From the NCBI GenBank assembly GCA_029945625.1, contig JAQSCW010000002.1, positions 186,001 through 250,000 on the forward strand: 64,000 nucleotides of DNA, given 5' to 3'. Below are positions 8,944-18,101 of the stretch, one piece after another. This DNA is from a bacterium. Lineage in GTDB: Bacteria > Bacteroidota > Bacteroidia > B-17B0 > Aurantibacillaceae. The position numbers and the translations under genes are program-made. Under the pieces are notes generated by a model, which worked only from the letters and a program-made list of their open reading frames with translations, was not told where the DNA came from and did no database searches. Position 1 is the first letter of the stretch; every line of letters begins with the position of its first letter.

Positions 8944-9696
8944 ATGTCCTTTAGCATCAAACTCGGTAATATTTTGTACAAATATGCTTACGGCATTTAC
9001 AAACCCGTGTATACGGTATTTAAGAACCAACAAGATGCATTTGAGATTTCACTTCTAAAAAAACATATTTCAGAAGGTGATATCGTTTTGGACATAGGTG
9101 CCAACATTGGCTATTACGCAGGCATTTTAGCGCGCTTAGTGGGAGAAAAAGGACAGGTTCATTGTTTTGAACCGGACCTGAAAAACTTTTCACATTTGAA
9201 AGATTCTGTCGGGAGTTTGAACAACGTACTAGTCAACAATAAGGCTGTGGGCGCAAAAACAGAGTTGTTAAGCATGTATACTTCCAAAAACTTAAATGTT
9301 GATCATCGCACCTATGAACCCGAAGAATACGATGAGAAATTGGAAATTCAAGCCCTTAGTATCGATGACTATGTAAGCGAGCTAAAAATCGCGAAAGTTG
9401 ATTTCATTAAAATTGATATCCAGGGTTTCGAAATGCAGGCCATTAAAGGAATGGAGCGCACACTGGCAGAAAACAAAGACCTCAAAATCATTTCCGAATT
9501 TTGGCCTTACGGACTAAAAAAGGCCGGCAGTTCTGTTTCTCAGTATTACGATTTTTTAAACTCGAAAGGTTTTATCTGTTATTTATTAGAAAAAGAAACT
9601 CTAAGTAAATTAAACTCCGAATCCGTTCGCCAATTAGAACCATTGGGAGAATCACATTATTTTAACATCCTCGCTATTCGTTCGAATGTTCAATAA
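8944..9696 (+). CDS. FkbM family SAM-dependent methyltransferase
   Basis: This 250-aa protein has a typical class I methyltransferase core. The SAM-binding motif I is VLDIGANIGYY (about residues 49-59), the acidic end of the second strand is HCFEPD, and DFIKIDIQGFEMQAIKGM is the family signature. FkbM enzymes usually O-methylate sugars or polyketides, and here the neighbours favour glycan O-methylation. It lies 39 bases after the GT-C gene and overlaps the next gene by 11 bases, so it is co-transcribed. No membrane segments or signal peptide are present, so it should act in the cytoplasm. Confidence 0.85.
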   Translation: MSFSIKLGNILYKYAYGIYKPVYTVFKNQQDAFEISLLKKHISEGDIVLDIGANIGYYAGILARLVGEKGQVHCFEPDLKNFSHLKDSVGSLNNVLVNNKAVGAKTELLSMYTSKNLNVDHRTYEPEEYDEKLEIQALSIDDYVSELKIAKVDFIKIDIQGFEMQAIKGMERTLAENKDLKIISEFWPYGLKKAGSSVSQYYDFLNSKGFICYLLEKETLSKLNSESVRQLEPLGESHYFNILAIRSNVQ

Positions 9697-10438
9697 ATAC
9701 ACAATACCTTTTGATCTTGATGATCCGCAAACAACACTGGCGCATCGCGATATTATTCTTCAAAAACCTTTTTTAAAACGTCTGTATTCCGATTGGTACA
9801 CGATCTTTATTCAGAAGTCGAAGGAAATTAAGGGCGGGAAGTACCTCGAAATAGGCTCCGGTGGCGGTTTTCTGAAAGAGGTTTTCCCCGAAGTGATCAC
9901 CAGCGATATTTTGAATTTGCCAAATGTAGATTTGGTATTTAGTGCTGAAGCTTTGCCGTTTATGGATCAGGAATTGGCCAGCATTTTAATGCTCAATGTA
10001 TTTCATCATATCCCAAAACCACATCTTTTTTTAAAGGAGGCGCAACGTACGCTGATTAAGGGCGGTAAAATCATTATGATAGAACCGGCCAATAGTTTAC
10101 TGGGTCGATTTATTTACAAACGATTTCATCACGAACCCTTTGATGAAAAAGGCGGACGAGAAATTGAGCCCGGCAACCCCTTGTCTAACAGCAATCAGGC
10201 CTTGCCCTATATTTATTTTGAACGTGATTTGGAAGTTTTCGCAAAAGAATACCCTCAACTCAGGATCAATTCTGTGAAATACCACTCCCCTTTTTCGTAC
10301 GTGATCAGCGGCGGTGTCTCACGCAGTGCCATGCTACCGTATTTCATGTATTCCGTAGTGAAATTCAAAGAATGGCTCTTATCGCCGTTTTCTAAAGAGT
10401 TGGGCTTATTTTGTACAGTAGAAATTGAAAAGATATAA
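9686..10438 (+). CDS. Class I SAM-dependent methyltransferase
   Basis: This 250-aa protein starts within the last 11 bases of the FkbM gene, a translationally coupled arrangement. Motif I is YLEIGSGGGFL (about 53-63). Next come TSDIL and the family block LMLNVFHHIPKPHLFLKEAQRTL, with KGGKIIMIEP as the post-III strand. This is the Methyltransf_11 type. The long C-terminal part (residues ~145-250) is less typical and may bind the acceptor. Neighbours suggest a glycan or lipid-linked sugar substrate, but the true acceptor is unknown. Confidence 0.8.
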   Translation: MFNKYTIPFDLDDPQTTLAHRDIILQKPFLKRLYSDWYTIFIQKSKEIKGGKYLEIGSGGGFLKEVFPEVITSDILNLPNVDLVFSAEALPFMDQELASILMLNVFHHIPKPHLFLKEAQRTLIKGGKIIMIEPANSLLGRFIYKRFHHEPFDEKGGREIEPGNPLSNSNQALPYIYFERDLEVFAKEYPQLRINSVKYHSPFSYVISGGVSRSAMLPYFMYSVVKFKEWLLSPFSKELGLFCTVEIEKI

Positions 10439-10439
10439 A

Positions 10440-10468
10440 TTGCAGACCCTGATTTTTTCCTAATTTCG
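10440..10468 (+). promoter_or_regulatory. Bacteroidetal promoter for the methyltransferase-GT2 fusion
   Basis: TTG (10440-10442), 18 bases, TAATTTCG (10461-10468) fits TTG-N17-23-TAnnTTYG. The transcript would begin about 15 bases before ATG 10489. It suggests the fusion gene can be expressed separately from the three upstream genes. Confidence 0.5.
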
Positions 10469-10488
10469 TACCTTATTCAACTAACCTC

Positions 10489-11907
10489 ATGAGTTCATCT
10501 CTTACCTATTTTAATACACTTGCTAAACGACGAAAAAAGCGTGGGTTTAACGCGTATTACTGGAATGAGATCACCAATTATATTCAGTATTTCTCGCACG
10601 AAGACGGCAGTGTTTTAGAAGTAGGTTGTGGAAGCGGTGATTTATTGGCCTCGGTAGCCGGTTCTCAAAAAACAGGAATCGATTTTAGTGAGGAATTTAT
10701 CACCTGGGCAAAAGAAAAACACACGAACAAAGGCATTGAATTCTTAGTGATGGATGCCAATAACATTCAGCTTGATAAAAAATACGATATCATCATCATC
10801 AGTAATTTAATTGGTTTTGTAGAAGATATTCAACAGGTGTTTGAGCAGGTGAAAAAATGTTGTCACGAAAACACCAAAGTCATTGTTCAATTTTACAACT
10901 CCCTTTGGGAACCCCTCATCAAATTCACCGAACTTATTGGATTAAAAGAAAAAACCCCTACCCAAAATTGGTTGAGTACACGCGATATCAATAACCTGTT
11001 GTTTATCTCGGGTTTTGACGTGTATCGCAACAGCAAACGTTTAATCTTTCCATTTTATTTTCCCTTTCTTTCTTTAGTTTTCAACCGCTATTTGGCAAAA
11101 TTTCCTTTCTTTCGTTTTTTTAGTTTTAATCTCTACAGTTTTGCAAAACCTTTGCCACTGAGCGATGTAGCATCTTACGAAAATAAATACTCTACAACGA
11201 TAGTGATCCCTGCCCGTAATGAAAGCGGGAACATTGAAAACGCCATATTACGCTTACCCAAATTCGGAAAACATACCGAGATTATTTTTGTGGAGGGCAA
11301 TAGCACCGACGATACCTGGCAAAAAATACAGGAGATTCAAACAAAATACGCGGGTACGCACGATATCAAAATTGCCCAGCAACCGGGGAAAGGAAAAGCA
11401 GATGCAGTACGTGAAGGGTATAAAATTGCAAGTGGTGATATTTTAATGATCCTCGATGCCGATCTTACAGTACCACCCGAAGATCTCCCAAAATTTTACA
11501 ATGCCATAGCCGGTGCCAAAGGTGATTTTATTAATGGTACCCGTTTGGTGTATCCGATGGACAAAGAAGCCATGCGGTTCTTAAATTATTTGGGAAATCA
11601 TTTTTTTAGTTGGGCGTTTACCTGGCTCTTAGACCAACGATTTAAAGACACCCTTTGCGGCACCAAGGTGATGTTTAGAACTGATTACATTAAACTCACC
11701 AAGAACCGTAAGTACTTCGGGGAATTTGATCCCTTTGGTGATTTTGACCTTTTATTTGGCGCGCATAAACTCAATCTAAAAATTGTGGAAGTCCCCATTC
11801 GCTATCGCGAACGTACCTATGGATCAACAAATATCTCTCGATTTAAACATGGCGTAATACTTTTGCGTATGTGCGCTTTTGCGAGCAGGAAGTGTAAGTT
11901 TATTTAA
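10489..11907 (+). CDS. Fusion of SAM methyltransferase and GT2 (DPM1-like) glycosyltransferase
   Basis: This 472-aa protein has two enzymes in one chain. Residues ~1-215 form a class I methyltransferase (VLEVGCGSGDLLA, TGIDFSEEF, IIISNLIGFVEDI). Residues ~235-472 form a GT2 domain: TTIVIPARNESGNIENAI, VEGNSTDDTW, GKGKADAVREGYKIASG and the metal-binding LMILDADLTVPPEDL. The C-terminus carries FGDFDLLFGAHKL and VPIRYRERTYGST, as in dolichol/polyprenyl-phosphate mannosyltransferase-like enzymes. These transfer a nucleotide sugar to polyprenyl phosphate. Such a lipid-linked sugar is what a GT-C enzyme like the one at 7228 would use. No transmembrane helix is evident, so membrane association would be peripheral. 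Whether the methyltransferase modifies the same sugar is inference. Confidence 0.85.
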   Translation: MSSSLTYFNTLAKRRKKRGFNAYYWNEITNYIQYFSHEDGSVLEVGCGSGDLLASVAGSQKTGIDFSEEFITWAKEKHTNKGIEFLVMDANNIQLDKKYDIIIISNLIGFVEDIQQVFEQVKKCCHENTKVIVQFYNSLWEPLIKFTELIGLKEKTPTQNWLSTRDINNLLFISGFDVYRNSKRLIFPFYFPFLSLVFNRYLAKFPFFRFFSFNLYSFAKPLPLSDVASYENKYSTTIVIPARNESGNIENAILRLPKFGKHTEIIFVEGNSTDDTWQKIQEIQTKYAGTHDIKIAQQPGKGKADAVREGYKIASGDILMILDADLTVPPEDLPKFYNAIAGAKGDFINGTRLVYPMDKEAMRFLNYLGNHFFSWAFTWLLDQRFKDTLCGTKVMFRTDYIKLTKNRKYFGEFDPFGDFDLLFGAHKLNLKIVEVPIRYRERTYGSTNISRFKHGVILLRMCAFASRKCKFI

Positions 11908-12119
11908 GCATTATTTTTTTTAGAGGAGCTTTTCTTCCGATTTAATTTGGCACTTCCTAACAAAAAATCCGGTCATTCACAAGTATTAAAAAAAAACAAG
12001 TTTGTTGTGGAAGAATTTTTAAGATGTGGCCACTCATGCCTAACGCAGGTTAATTTCAAATTCGTAAAAGATGCCTGCAGGTACAATAATTCCAAATAAA
12101 ATGGAGACGACATTCCTTT

Positions 12120-13070
12120 CTATTTCACCAAAAATTCGCGGATCAATTTAAATTCTTCAGAAGCCTGTTCGATTTGCGGATTGTGTCCACTTTTTTCGAA
12201 CATCACATAAGTTGCTTGTGGACAATATTCTTTGTATTTGATCATCATTGCCGGAACAGCAACTCTGTCGAAACGACCGCCAATAATGAGAACCGGCATC
12301 TTCAAGTCTTTGAGCTGTTTTCTGAAATCGAAATTTCCAATATCTGAACCCACAATAAAATCGCCATCTTTTCCCACCATTTGGTAATACAGTTTAGGAT
12401 TAAAAGAATTCGGATAAGGTTTTCGTCCACGCGATTTAAAATTGTCGGGGTTATAGGCATATAAAAATCCATAGGGCACTTTACCGTATATTTCCTGGTG
12501 ATTTGCATCGCTCGAAACAGCGCCCTCATCCCTTATTTTCATTAAATCGCTCCATACCTCCGGGTAATTTGTTTTTATTTCATGATTGCTGTTATCGTCA
12601 TTAGCCTGCCACATAATGAAACTATGAAACGAATTGGCAACGATCAAATGTTTTACCCTATTAGGATATTTAATCGCATAACCCTGAGCCACAAGGCCAC
12701 CATAGGAGTGACCCAACACATTAATGATGTCAAAACCCATGGCCTTACGTAATCCTTCCAAATCATCAATGTCACGCTCCAAACTATATTCGCTTACCGT
12801 CTTAGCCGTATCAGACTTGCCACGCCCTATGCCATCATAATACACCAGAGTATTTGTGGTACTTAAGGAATCAAAACTTCTCAAACCATAATGGGTGCCA
12901 CCGGGACCTCCTGCTATAAAAAAGAGAGGATCACCTTTGCCAAAACTCACCGTCCATAATTTTAAGCCATTAACGGTATAATACTTCCCATCGGTGTGGC
13001 TACTGGGAAAGGATTGAGAGAAGGCACGAGCTGAAGTAATAACGATAAAAATCAAAAATAGTTTGCGCAT
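12120..13070 (-). CDS. Secreted proline iminopeptidase-like alpha/beta hydrolase
   Basis: This 316-aa protein has a signal peptide (MRKLFLIFIVITSARAFSQ). The oxyanion-hole motif is FIAGGPGG (family form HGGPG, here with Ala for His). The nucleophile elbow is GHSYGG (about residues 120-125), the acid is in GGRFDRVAVP and the histidine in KSGHNPQIEQ. All three catalytic residues are present. The family (S33 peptidases, alpha/beta fold) releases N-terminal proline or acts on other small substrates. The signal peptide places it in the periplasm. It stands alone, flanked by gaps, and its downstream end is at 12120. Confidence 0.8.
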   Translation of the reverse strand: MRKLFLIFIVITSARAFSQSFPSSHTDGKYYTVNGLKLWTVSFGKGDPLFFIAGGPGGTHYGLRSFDSLSTTNTLVYYDGIGRGKSDTAKTVSEYSLERDIDDLEGLRKAMGFDIINVLGHSYGGLVAQGYAIKYPNRVKHLIVANSFHSFIMWQANDDNSNHEIKTNYPEVWSDLMKIRDEGAVSSDANHQEIYGKVPYGFLYAYNPDNFKSRGRKPYPNSFNPKLYYQMVGKDGDFIVGSDIGNFDFRKQLKDLKMPVLIIGGRFDRVAVPAMMIKYKEYCPQATYVMFEKSGHNPQIEQASEEFKLIREFLVK

Positions 13071-13178
13071 AAAAAATGTTTTAAGTTTAAGATAAAGATA
13101 TCGAATTTTTAATTTCCCGGATAATGGAAGAAAAGTGTTAAGATGCTGTTTTTTTGTACTTTCATCTGAATTGCTCTA

Positions 13179-13589
13179 CTAACGCGTACCTGTGACGGTG
13201 TATGACCTATCACCGCCAAGCCTGAGATGACAACTTTCGGAAGTATTGATAAAGGATACCGTATTTGAATTAAGGAATTTACCAAGATCTACACAGGTAG
13301 AGATATTCCCACTCTTTGAAAGGGAAAATTTAGACGACCAATCAGGAGCAAAATCGATATGAATGATATCCTTACCGTCATTTTTTCCATCGTAATAAAT
13401 TTTACCTTCATAAATTCCTGATTGATCAATCTGTTGAGGAATTCGGCCAAGTGATACATCCCGGGTAATAAATGAAAATGTCCAGTTACCCACATATTTA
13501 TTTCTATAGTTAAACGGCTTTTTTTTACACGAAAAAAGAAAAAGAACAGCTAATGTGAGAAGTGCAACTATAATACGATTTGGGAACAT
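13179..13589 (-). CDS. Small lipoprotein, lipocalin-like, unknown function
   Basis: I choose ATG 13589, giving 136 aa starting MFPNRIIVALLTL and a lipobox FLFSC followed by KKKP, a typical Bacteroidota export-compatible lipoprotein start. The frame extends upstream to 13667 but that extension would bury the signal. The mature part (YVGNWTFSFITRD, then alternating beta strands with two cysteines in ISTCVDLG and SESCHLR) resembles small lipocalin-like lipoproteins. A TACATTTG box at 13656-13649 may drive it. Function is not recognised. Confidence 0.65.
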   Translation of the reverse strand: MFPNRIIVALLTLAVLFLFSCKKKPFNYRNKYVGNWTFSFITRDVSLGRIPQQIDQSGIYEGKIYYDGKNDGKDIIHIDFAPDWSSKFSLSKSGNISTCVDLGKFLNSNTVSFINTSESCHLRLGGDRSYTVTGTR

Positions 13590-13739
13590 CTTTTTTTTGT
13601 CGATAGGATCCGTAAAGTAAATTTTCAATAACTCTTTGCCATTGTTTTCAAATGTAAATATAGTCAATTAATGTTTTGGCTTCCTTTCATTCATTCTAAC
13701 AGCGTGAAACCTTCTATTTTTGAATTTAAATTCTCGTCG

Positions 13740-13770
13740 TTGTTTTTCATCATTCTATTCTTTAGTTTTG
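13740..13770 (+). promoter_or_regulatory. Bacteroidetal promoter for the Rossmann reductase gene
   Basis: TTG (13740-13742), exactly 20 bases, TAGTTTTG (13763-13770). Transcription would start near 13777, just before ATG 13791. This decides the start of the gene against the longer frame beginning at 13671. Confidence 0.6.
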
Positions 13771-13790
13771 ATAGTATTAAATTACATAGT

Positions 13791-14468
13791 ATGAAAATAG
13801 GAATTTTAGGAACCGGTGGTGTGGGCAGAGCTTTCGCCACCCGATTAAGTGGATTGGGTCATGATGTTATGATGGGCACCAGAGATCCCAAGGCCACTCT
13901 TGAAAAAACGGGAGAAGGTTCGTTTTCTCTTTTTCTAACGCTTAACCCGGGTGTGAAACTGGGAACCTTTGCCGAATCAGCGGCTTATGGGGAAATGGTA
14001 ATAAACGTGAGTAAAGGCAGCAATGCCATTGATGTGATTAAAAGTGCCGGTGAAAAAAACTTGAATGGAAAAGTACTTATTGACATTACGAATCCTCTTG
14101 ATTTCAGCAAAGGCATGCCGCCTTCACTAATTCCGGAGTTAAGTAATACGAATTCTGTTGGAGAAGAAACTCAACGCACAGTTCCCGGTGCCAAAGTGGT
14201 GAAGACCCTCAATACCATGTGGAATGGTTTGATGATTAATCCGAATTTGATCGCCGACGGCCATCATGTGAATTATTTATGTGGGAATGATTCTGATGCA
14301 AAAGAGAAAGTAAAAAAACTTCTTAAAGAATTTGGATGGAAGGAAGAATCTCTTGTCGATCTGGGTGATATTACGGGTGCAAGAGCCACTGAAGCCACTT
14401 TGCCAATCTGGTTAAGAGTATACGGCGCCAGGAAAAGCGGAGCCTTCAATTTTCAGATCGTATCTTAA
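13791..14468 (+). CDS. NAD(P)-binding oxidoreductase, F420-dependent NADP reductase-like family
   Basis: This 225-aa protein begins MKIGILGTGGVGRAFATRL, a Rossmann GxGxxG loop, with MGTRDP as the nucleotide-phosphate-contacting segment. VINVSKGSNAIDVI, LIDITNPLDFSKG and GAKVVKTLNTM match the family of F420-dependent NADP oxidoreductase-like proteins. In Bacteroidota these are usually NAD(P)-dependent reductases or dehydrogenases with unproven substrates, since F420 is not expected. The C-terminal dimerisation helix is present (EATLPIWLRVYGA). Start chosen from the promoter. It is monocistronic. Confidence 0.75.
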   Translation: MKIGILGTGGVGRAFATRLSGLGHDVMMGTRDPKATLEKTGEGSFSLFLTLNPGVKLGTFAESAAYGEMVINVSKGSNAIDVIKSAGEKNLNGKVLIDITNPLDFSKGMPPSLIPELSNTNSVGEETQRTVPGAKVVKTLNTMWNGLMINPNLIADGHHVNYLCGNDSDAKEKVKKLLKEFGWKEESLVDLGDITGARATEATLPIWLRVYGARKSGAFNFQIVS

Positions 14469-14802
14469 TTACACAGTATTGATTCGGCAACTTCCCCTCA
14501 CGAAGGCAATTAATTCCGTACTGCTTAGTATACTTGGAAATTCTTCATCACCAAACAACAATTTGGAAATTCTGATTCTTTCCTTAATTTTATGCTGTTC
14601 TTAGTGTGTAATGTCCGGAGTCCCTATATCACTGATTACAAATCCGGAGTTCCCTTTTAGATGATTTTTGTACTTATTTTGCCCTAGTGAATCTGTTACT
14701 CTGGTCCCGATTAATTTTCATTTTCAAAATTGGTTTCAACCGTAGCAACTTTTGAGTAAAATGGCATCTTATAAAACATAATTTTAAATTAAATCCATCT
14801 CT
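14469..14802. other. Intergenic spacer with a short direct repeat
   Basis: No gene seen. TCCGGAGTCCCT (14614-14625) is repeated as TCCGGAGTTCCCT (14643-14655). The AT-rich stretch just before 14803 probably holds the promoter of the next gene, but no box meets the consensus. Confidence 0.4.
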
Positions 14803-16632
14803 ATGAAAGCAAAAATCGCAGTAATTTTCTTGGCACAAGGTATGTTTTTGGGCATTCAATCTCAGGTACTTTTGAATGAAGGTTTCACTTCACCGTTTAC
14901 GCCATCTTTAACGGGATGGGTGGTTCAAAATAATACCATTCCCCTTGGCACAGTTTCCTGGATTCAAGGAAGTTCTGCTTCTTTTAATTCATTTAATGGT
15001 GCTCCTGCCGACTATTACGCGTGCAATTTTAACAGTCAGGCGGCCACATACGGTGTTATTAGTAACTTTTTAATGACACCTGTACTTAACATCGTGAACG
15101 GTGCTGTTTTACAATTTGCCACCCGAACTACAACGGCTGCAACATGGCCCGACAGGCTGCAGGTGAGGTTAAGTGCAGGGAACAGTTCGGTGATACCCAC
15201 CGGAACCAACAGTGTGGGCACATTTACCAATTTATTACTTGATATCAATCCGGCACTCACCTTGCTTACTTCCAGTGTAATCAACAATGGCACCGTAAAC
15301 GGGTATCCCGATTCCTGGACAGTATTCACACTTACCCTTTCGGGAATTTCAGCTCCGGGTCCCGGCCGATTTGCTTTCAGGTATTTTGTAGAGGACGGTG
15401 GGCCTGCCGGTCCGAATTCTGATTTTATAGGACTGGATGCCGTAAAGTATACCGTGTATTGCGGTGCAATGGCAAATAATTATACGGTGTGCGCAAATAG
15501 TTCCACCACGCTGAATGCCACCGGTGGAATAAGTCCGTTATCATACACATGGAGCCCGGGAGGCAGTAATACCTCGTCTATCGTTGTTTCGCCTAGTGCT
15601 AGTGTGGTATATACACTTAACTATACTGAGGCCACCGTGAGTTGCCCCGCCAAAACGTTTACTGTTACCGTAGGCAGCCAACTCTCAACATCCATCACTG
15701 CAAACACTTCATCGGTTTGTGCCGGCACAGCAGTTACTCTCAGCGTTACCACCCCTGCTAGTTCATATACCTGGAGCAATGGCTCAAACAGCGCGGTAAC
15801 TTCTGTTACTCCTACTCCTCCGTTCAGTACCTACAGTATTTCTGCACTAAGTGGCGCCTGCACAGGTAGCAGCAGTATACTAATTTACGTCTCGCCAATT
15901 CCAAGTCCGGTCATCTCACTAAGTCCCACTATTTTATGCCCTAACTCCACCGTAAGTGCTATCGCAAGCGGTATTTCTACATTTAGCTGGACTCTTAATA
16001 ATTTGCCCATGACGACGCAAGCGAGTTCCATGATTCTGACCCAAACAAATAATGATGCCAACAAAACAATTACACTTACTGTGAGTGGAACCAATACTAG
16101 TGGATGTTTTGCAAGCGTGAGCACTACCGCTTATGTGCAACCTATTACCACCATTAGTGTAGCAGCGAGCAACAGCGCAGTTTGCCCGGGCAATGAATTT
16201 ACACTCACTGCCAGTGGAGCTGCTACGTATACCTGGTCGGGCTTGGGCAGCGGCACTGTGAATCCTGCCGTATTTACAGCCTCATCATCACCCGGAAATA
16301 TGTTCTTTAATATTTATGGAACTAGCAGTTTAGGATGTAGTGGCTTTTCGAATAAAGCAATGGTGGTTGCTGACTGCTTGGGAATTGAAAAATTATCTTC
16401 TTCAGAAGGCGGCATCTCTGCTTCCCCCAATCCGTTTAGTTCCGAACTACGAATTCAGGGTTTCGAAGGACGTATTGAACTATACAATTCCTTGGGGCAA
16501 CTAATTATCTGTCAAACCATATCAAGTGATCACCTTCTTTCAACTGAAGAGTTGGTAAAAGGAAGTTATTTGTTGAGCTTCAAAAACAACAATGGTAAAA
16601 CCACGAAGGTGATGAAATTACTAAAAAACTAG
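14803..16632 (+). CDS. T9SS type A cargo with choice-of-anchor J-type domain and Ig-like repeats
   Basis: This 609-aa protein has a signal peptide (MKAKIAVIFLAQGMFLGIQS). Residues ~25-215 resemble the cleaved-adhesin/choice-of-anchor J domain (NEGFTSPFTPSLTGWVVQNN, later FRYFVEDGGPAGPNSDFIGLDA). Ig-like repeats follow, with units containing CAGTAVTLSV and CPGNEFTLTASGAATYTW. The type A sorting domain is at the C-terminus: ISASPNPFSSELRIQ, YNSLGQLI, LVKGSYLLSFKN. It should be exported by T9SS and anchored at the cell surface. A good terminator follows directly. Confidence 0.85.
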   Translation: MKAKIAVIFLAQGMFLGIQSQVLLNEGFTSPFTPSLTGWVVQNNTIPLGTVSWIQGSSASFNSFNGAPADYYACNFNSQAATYGVISNFLMTPVLNIVNGAVLQFATRTTTAATWPDRLQVRLSAGNSSVIPTGTNSVGTFTNLLLDINPALTLLTSSVINNGTVNGYPDSWTVFTLTLSGISAPGPGRFAFRYFVEDGGPAGPNSDFIGLDAVKYTVYCGAMANNYTVCANSSTTLNATGGISPLSYTWSPGGSNTSSIVVSPSASVVYTLNYTEATVSCPAKTFTVTVGSQLSTSITANTSSVCAGTAVTLSVTTPASSYTWSNGSNSAVTSVTPTPPFSTYSISALSGACTGSSSILIYVSPIPSPVISLSPTILCPNSTVSAIASGISTFSWTLNNLPMTTQASSMILTQTNNDANKTITLTVSGTNTSGCFASVSTTAYVQPITTISVAASNSAVCPGNEFTLTASGAATYTWSGLGSGTVNPAVFTASSSPGNMFFNIYGTSSLGCSGFSNKAMVVADCLGIEKLSSSEGGISASPNPFSSELRIQGFEGRIELYNSLGQLIICQTISSDHLLSTEELVKGSYLLSFKNNNGKTTKVMKLLKN

Positions 16633-16645
16633 TTTTTAAATTTAG

Positions 16646-16681
16646 AGACCCGGTTGGAGAAAAGCAGACGGGTCTTTTTTT
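16646..16681 (+). terminator. Rho-independent terminator after the T9SS gene
   Basis: Stem AGACCCG (16646-16652) / CGGGTCT (16669-16675), 16-base loop, followed by a run of seven T. It lies 13 bases after the stop at 16632. Confidence 0.8.
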
Positions 16682-16758
16682 GGAAGCTACTGATTCTTGG
16701 TTGTGAGAAGAAACTATCCCGACAAGGCACTCACAAAACACTACTTGCTAGTTAATAT

Positions 16759-18093
16759 TTACTTGTAGAATAACCATTTCCCTATTTCCTTCCAACTGGT
16801 CTTTTTACCATACATTAAGATGCCGGTGCGGTAAATTCTTCCTGCGAGCCAAGTCATCACAATAAACGACACAAAAAGCAAACTTAAGGAGATGAGCAGT
16901 TCCCACAGAGGCACACCACTGGTAATGCGCGACATCATGACGATGGGCGAGGTGAATGGGATCATGGATCCCCAGAAGACCGTGGTGGAATCGGGATCCA
17001 ATATGGTTTTGGTAGAAATAAAATAACCAATCATCAAAGGAATCATCACCGGGGTGATAAATTGCTGAGAATCAGATTCGGAGTCAACAGCGCTCCCAAT
17101 GGCTGCCATAATTGCACTGTAAAAGAGATAACCTCCCAAAAAATATAGGAAAAAACAAATGAATACTTCGGTGAAATTTATTTTACGGATACTTTTCAAA
17201 AGTTCAAATACCTCCAGTTTGTCATCAAATTTCTCAAGCTTGCTCAGGTCAACATTGGTACCTTGTTTTTTTACCAATTCTTGCTGTTGCTCAAACACCT
17301 GAAGTTGCGAACTCACATCTTTAAGAAACAGTGCCGATAATAGGGTGGTAAGCGCCAGAGTGATCACTCCCATGATTACAAATTGAATGATACCCAACAG
17401 GGCCACCCCTACAATCTTTCCCAGCATGAGCTCAAATGGTTTTACAGAAGAGACGATCACTTCCACAATACGATTCGTTTTTTCTTCCATCACACTTCGA
17501 AAAACCATCATGCCATACATCATGATAAAAATGAACATGAGTGCGCCCGAAATAAAGCCAATAAATCCAAAACTACCCTGCTCCTCTGTTTTTCCAACGT
17601 CATTCACTTTTTCTAAAATGATTCTCACATTTTGTTTTGAATTAAGGATGATGTTTGGATCAATATTATTGGCACGGAGTTTATTTTCATAAATAATGCG
17701 CTCCATTTGATCTTTCATAAACGTTTGAAAACCGAAACCAGGTGATTTTTTGTAAAAAAGTTTGGTTGCTCCTGCTCCTCCTTCAATAATAGTGGGTGAA
17801 ATCCAAAGCAAACAGGAATATCCCTTTTCATAAAACGATCCAATGGCTTCATTAAGTTTAAGGTTGGAGAAGGTGAGCGATATGTAATCGTTGCCTGATA
17901 ATTTATCGGTAAATAATTTTGATTCATCAATGACCAATACGTTTTGTTCAGTTTTCTCGGATTGCGACATTTTGATGATAAACCCGATAAAACCTGTAAT
18001 TAGTAAAGGAGCCAGAATGGTCATCACAATGAAGGTCTTGTTATAGATCTTCGATTTTAGCTCGCGGGCAATTATCAATCCTATCTTGCTCAT
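16759..18093 (-). CDS. ABC-2 type transporter permease (NatB-like)
   Basis: This 444-aa protein has one N-terminal membrane helix (FIVMTILAPLLITGFIGFII, about 22-41), a large extracytoplasmic domain (45-170) and five or six helices in the C-terminal half. The segment MVFRSVMEEKTNRIVEVIVSS is a signature of ABC-2 exporters of the NatB/YhaP kind. It begins eight bases after the stop of the ATPase gene, so the two make one transporter. Known relatives export sodium or other small molecules or antibiotics; the substrate here cannot be told. A Walker-type motif is absent, as expected for the permease. Confidence 0.85.
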   Translation of the reverse strand: MSKIGLIIARELKSKIYNKTFIVMTILAPLLITGFIGFIIKMSQSEKTEQNVLVIDESKLFTDKLSGNDYISLTFSNLKLNEAIGSFYEKGYSCLLWISPTIIEGGAGATKLFYKKSPGFGFQTFMKDQMERIIYENKLRANNIDPNIILNSKQNVRIILEKVNDVGKTEEQGSFGFIGFISGALMFIFIMMYGMMVFRSVMEEKTNRIVEVIVSSVKPFELMLGKIVGVALLGIIQFVIMGVITLALTTLLSALFLKDVSSQLQVFEQQQELVKKQGTNVDLSKLEKFDDKLEVFELLKSIRKINFTEVFICFFLYFLGGYLFYSAIMAAIGSAVDSESDSQQFITPVMIPLMIGYFISTKTILDPDSTTVFWGSMIPFTSPIVMMSRITSGVPLWELLISLSLLFVSFIVMTWLAGRIYRTGILMYGKKTSWKEIGKWLFYK

Positions 18094-18101
18094 TGTGTAT
18101 T

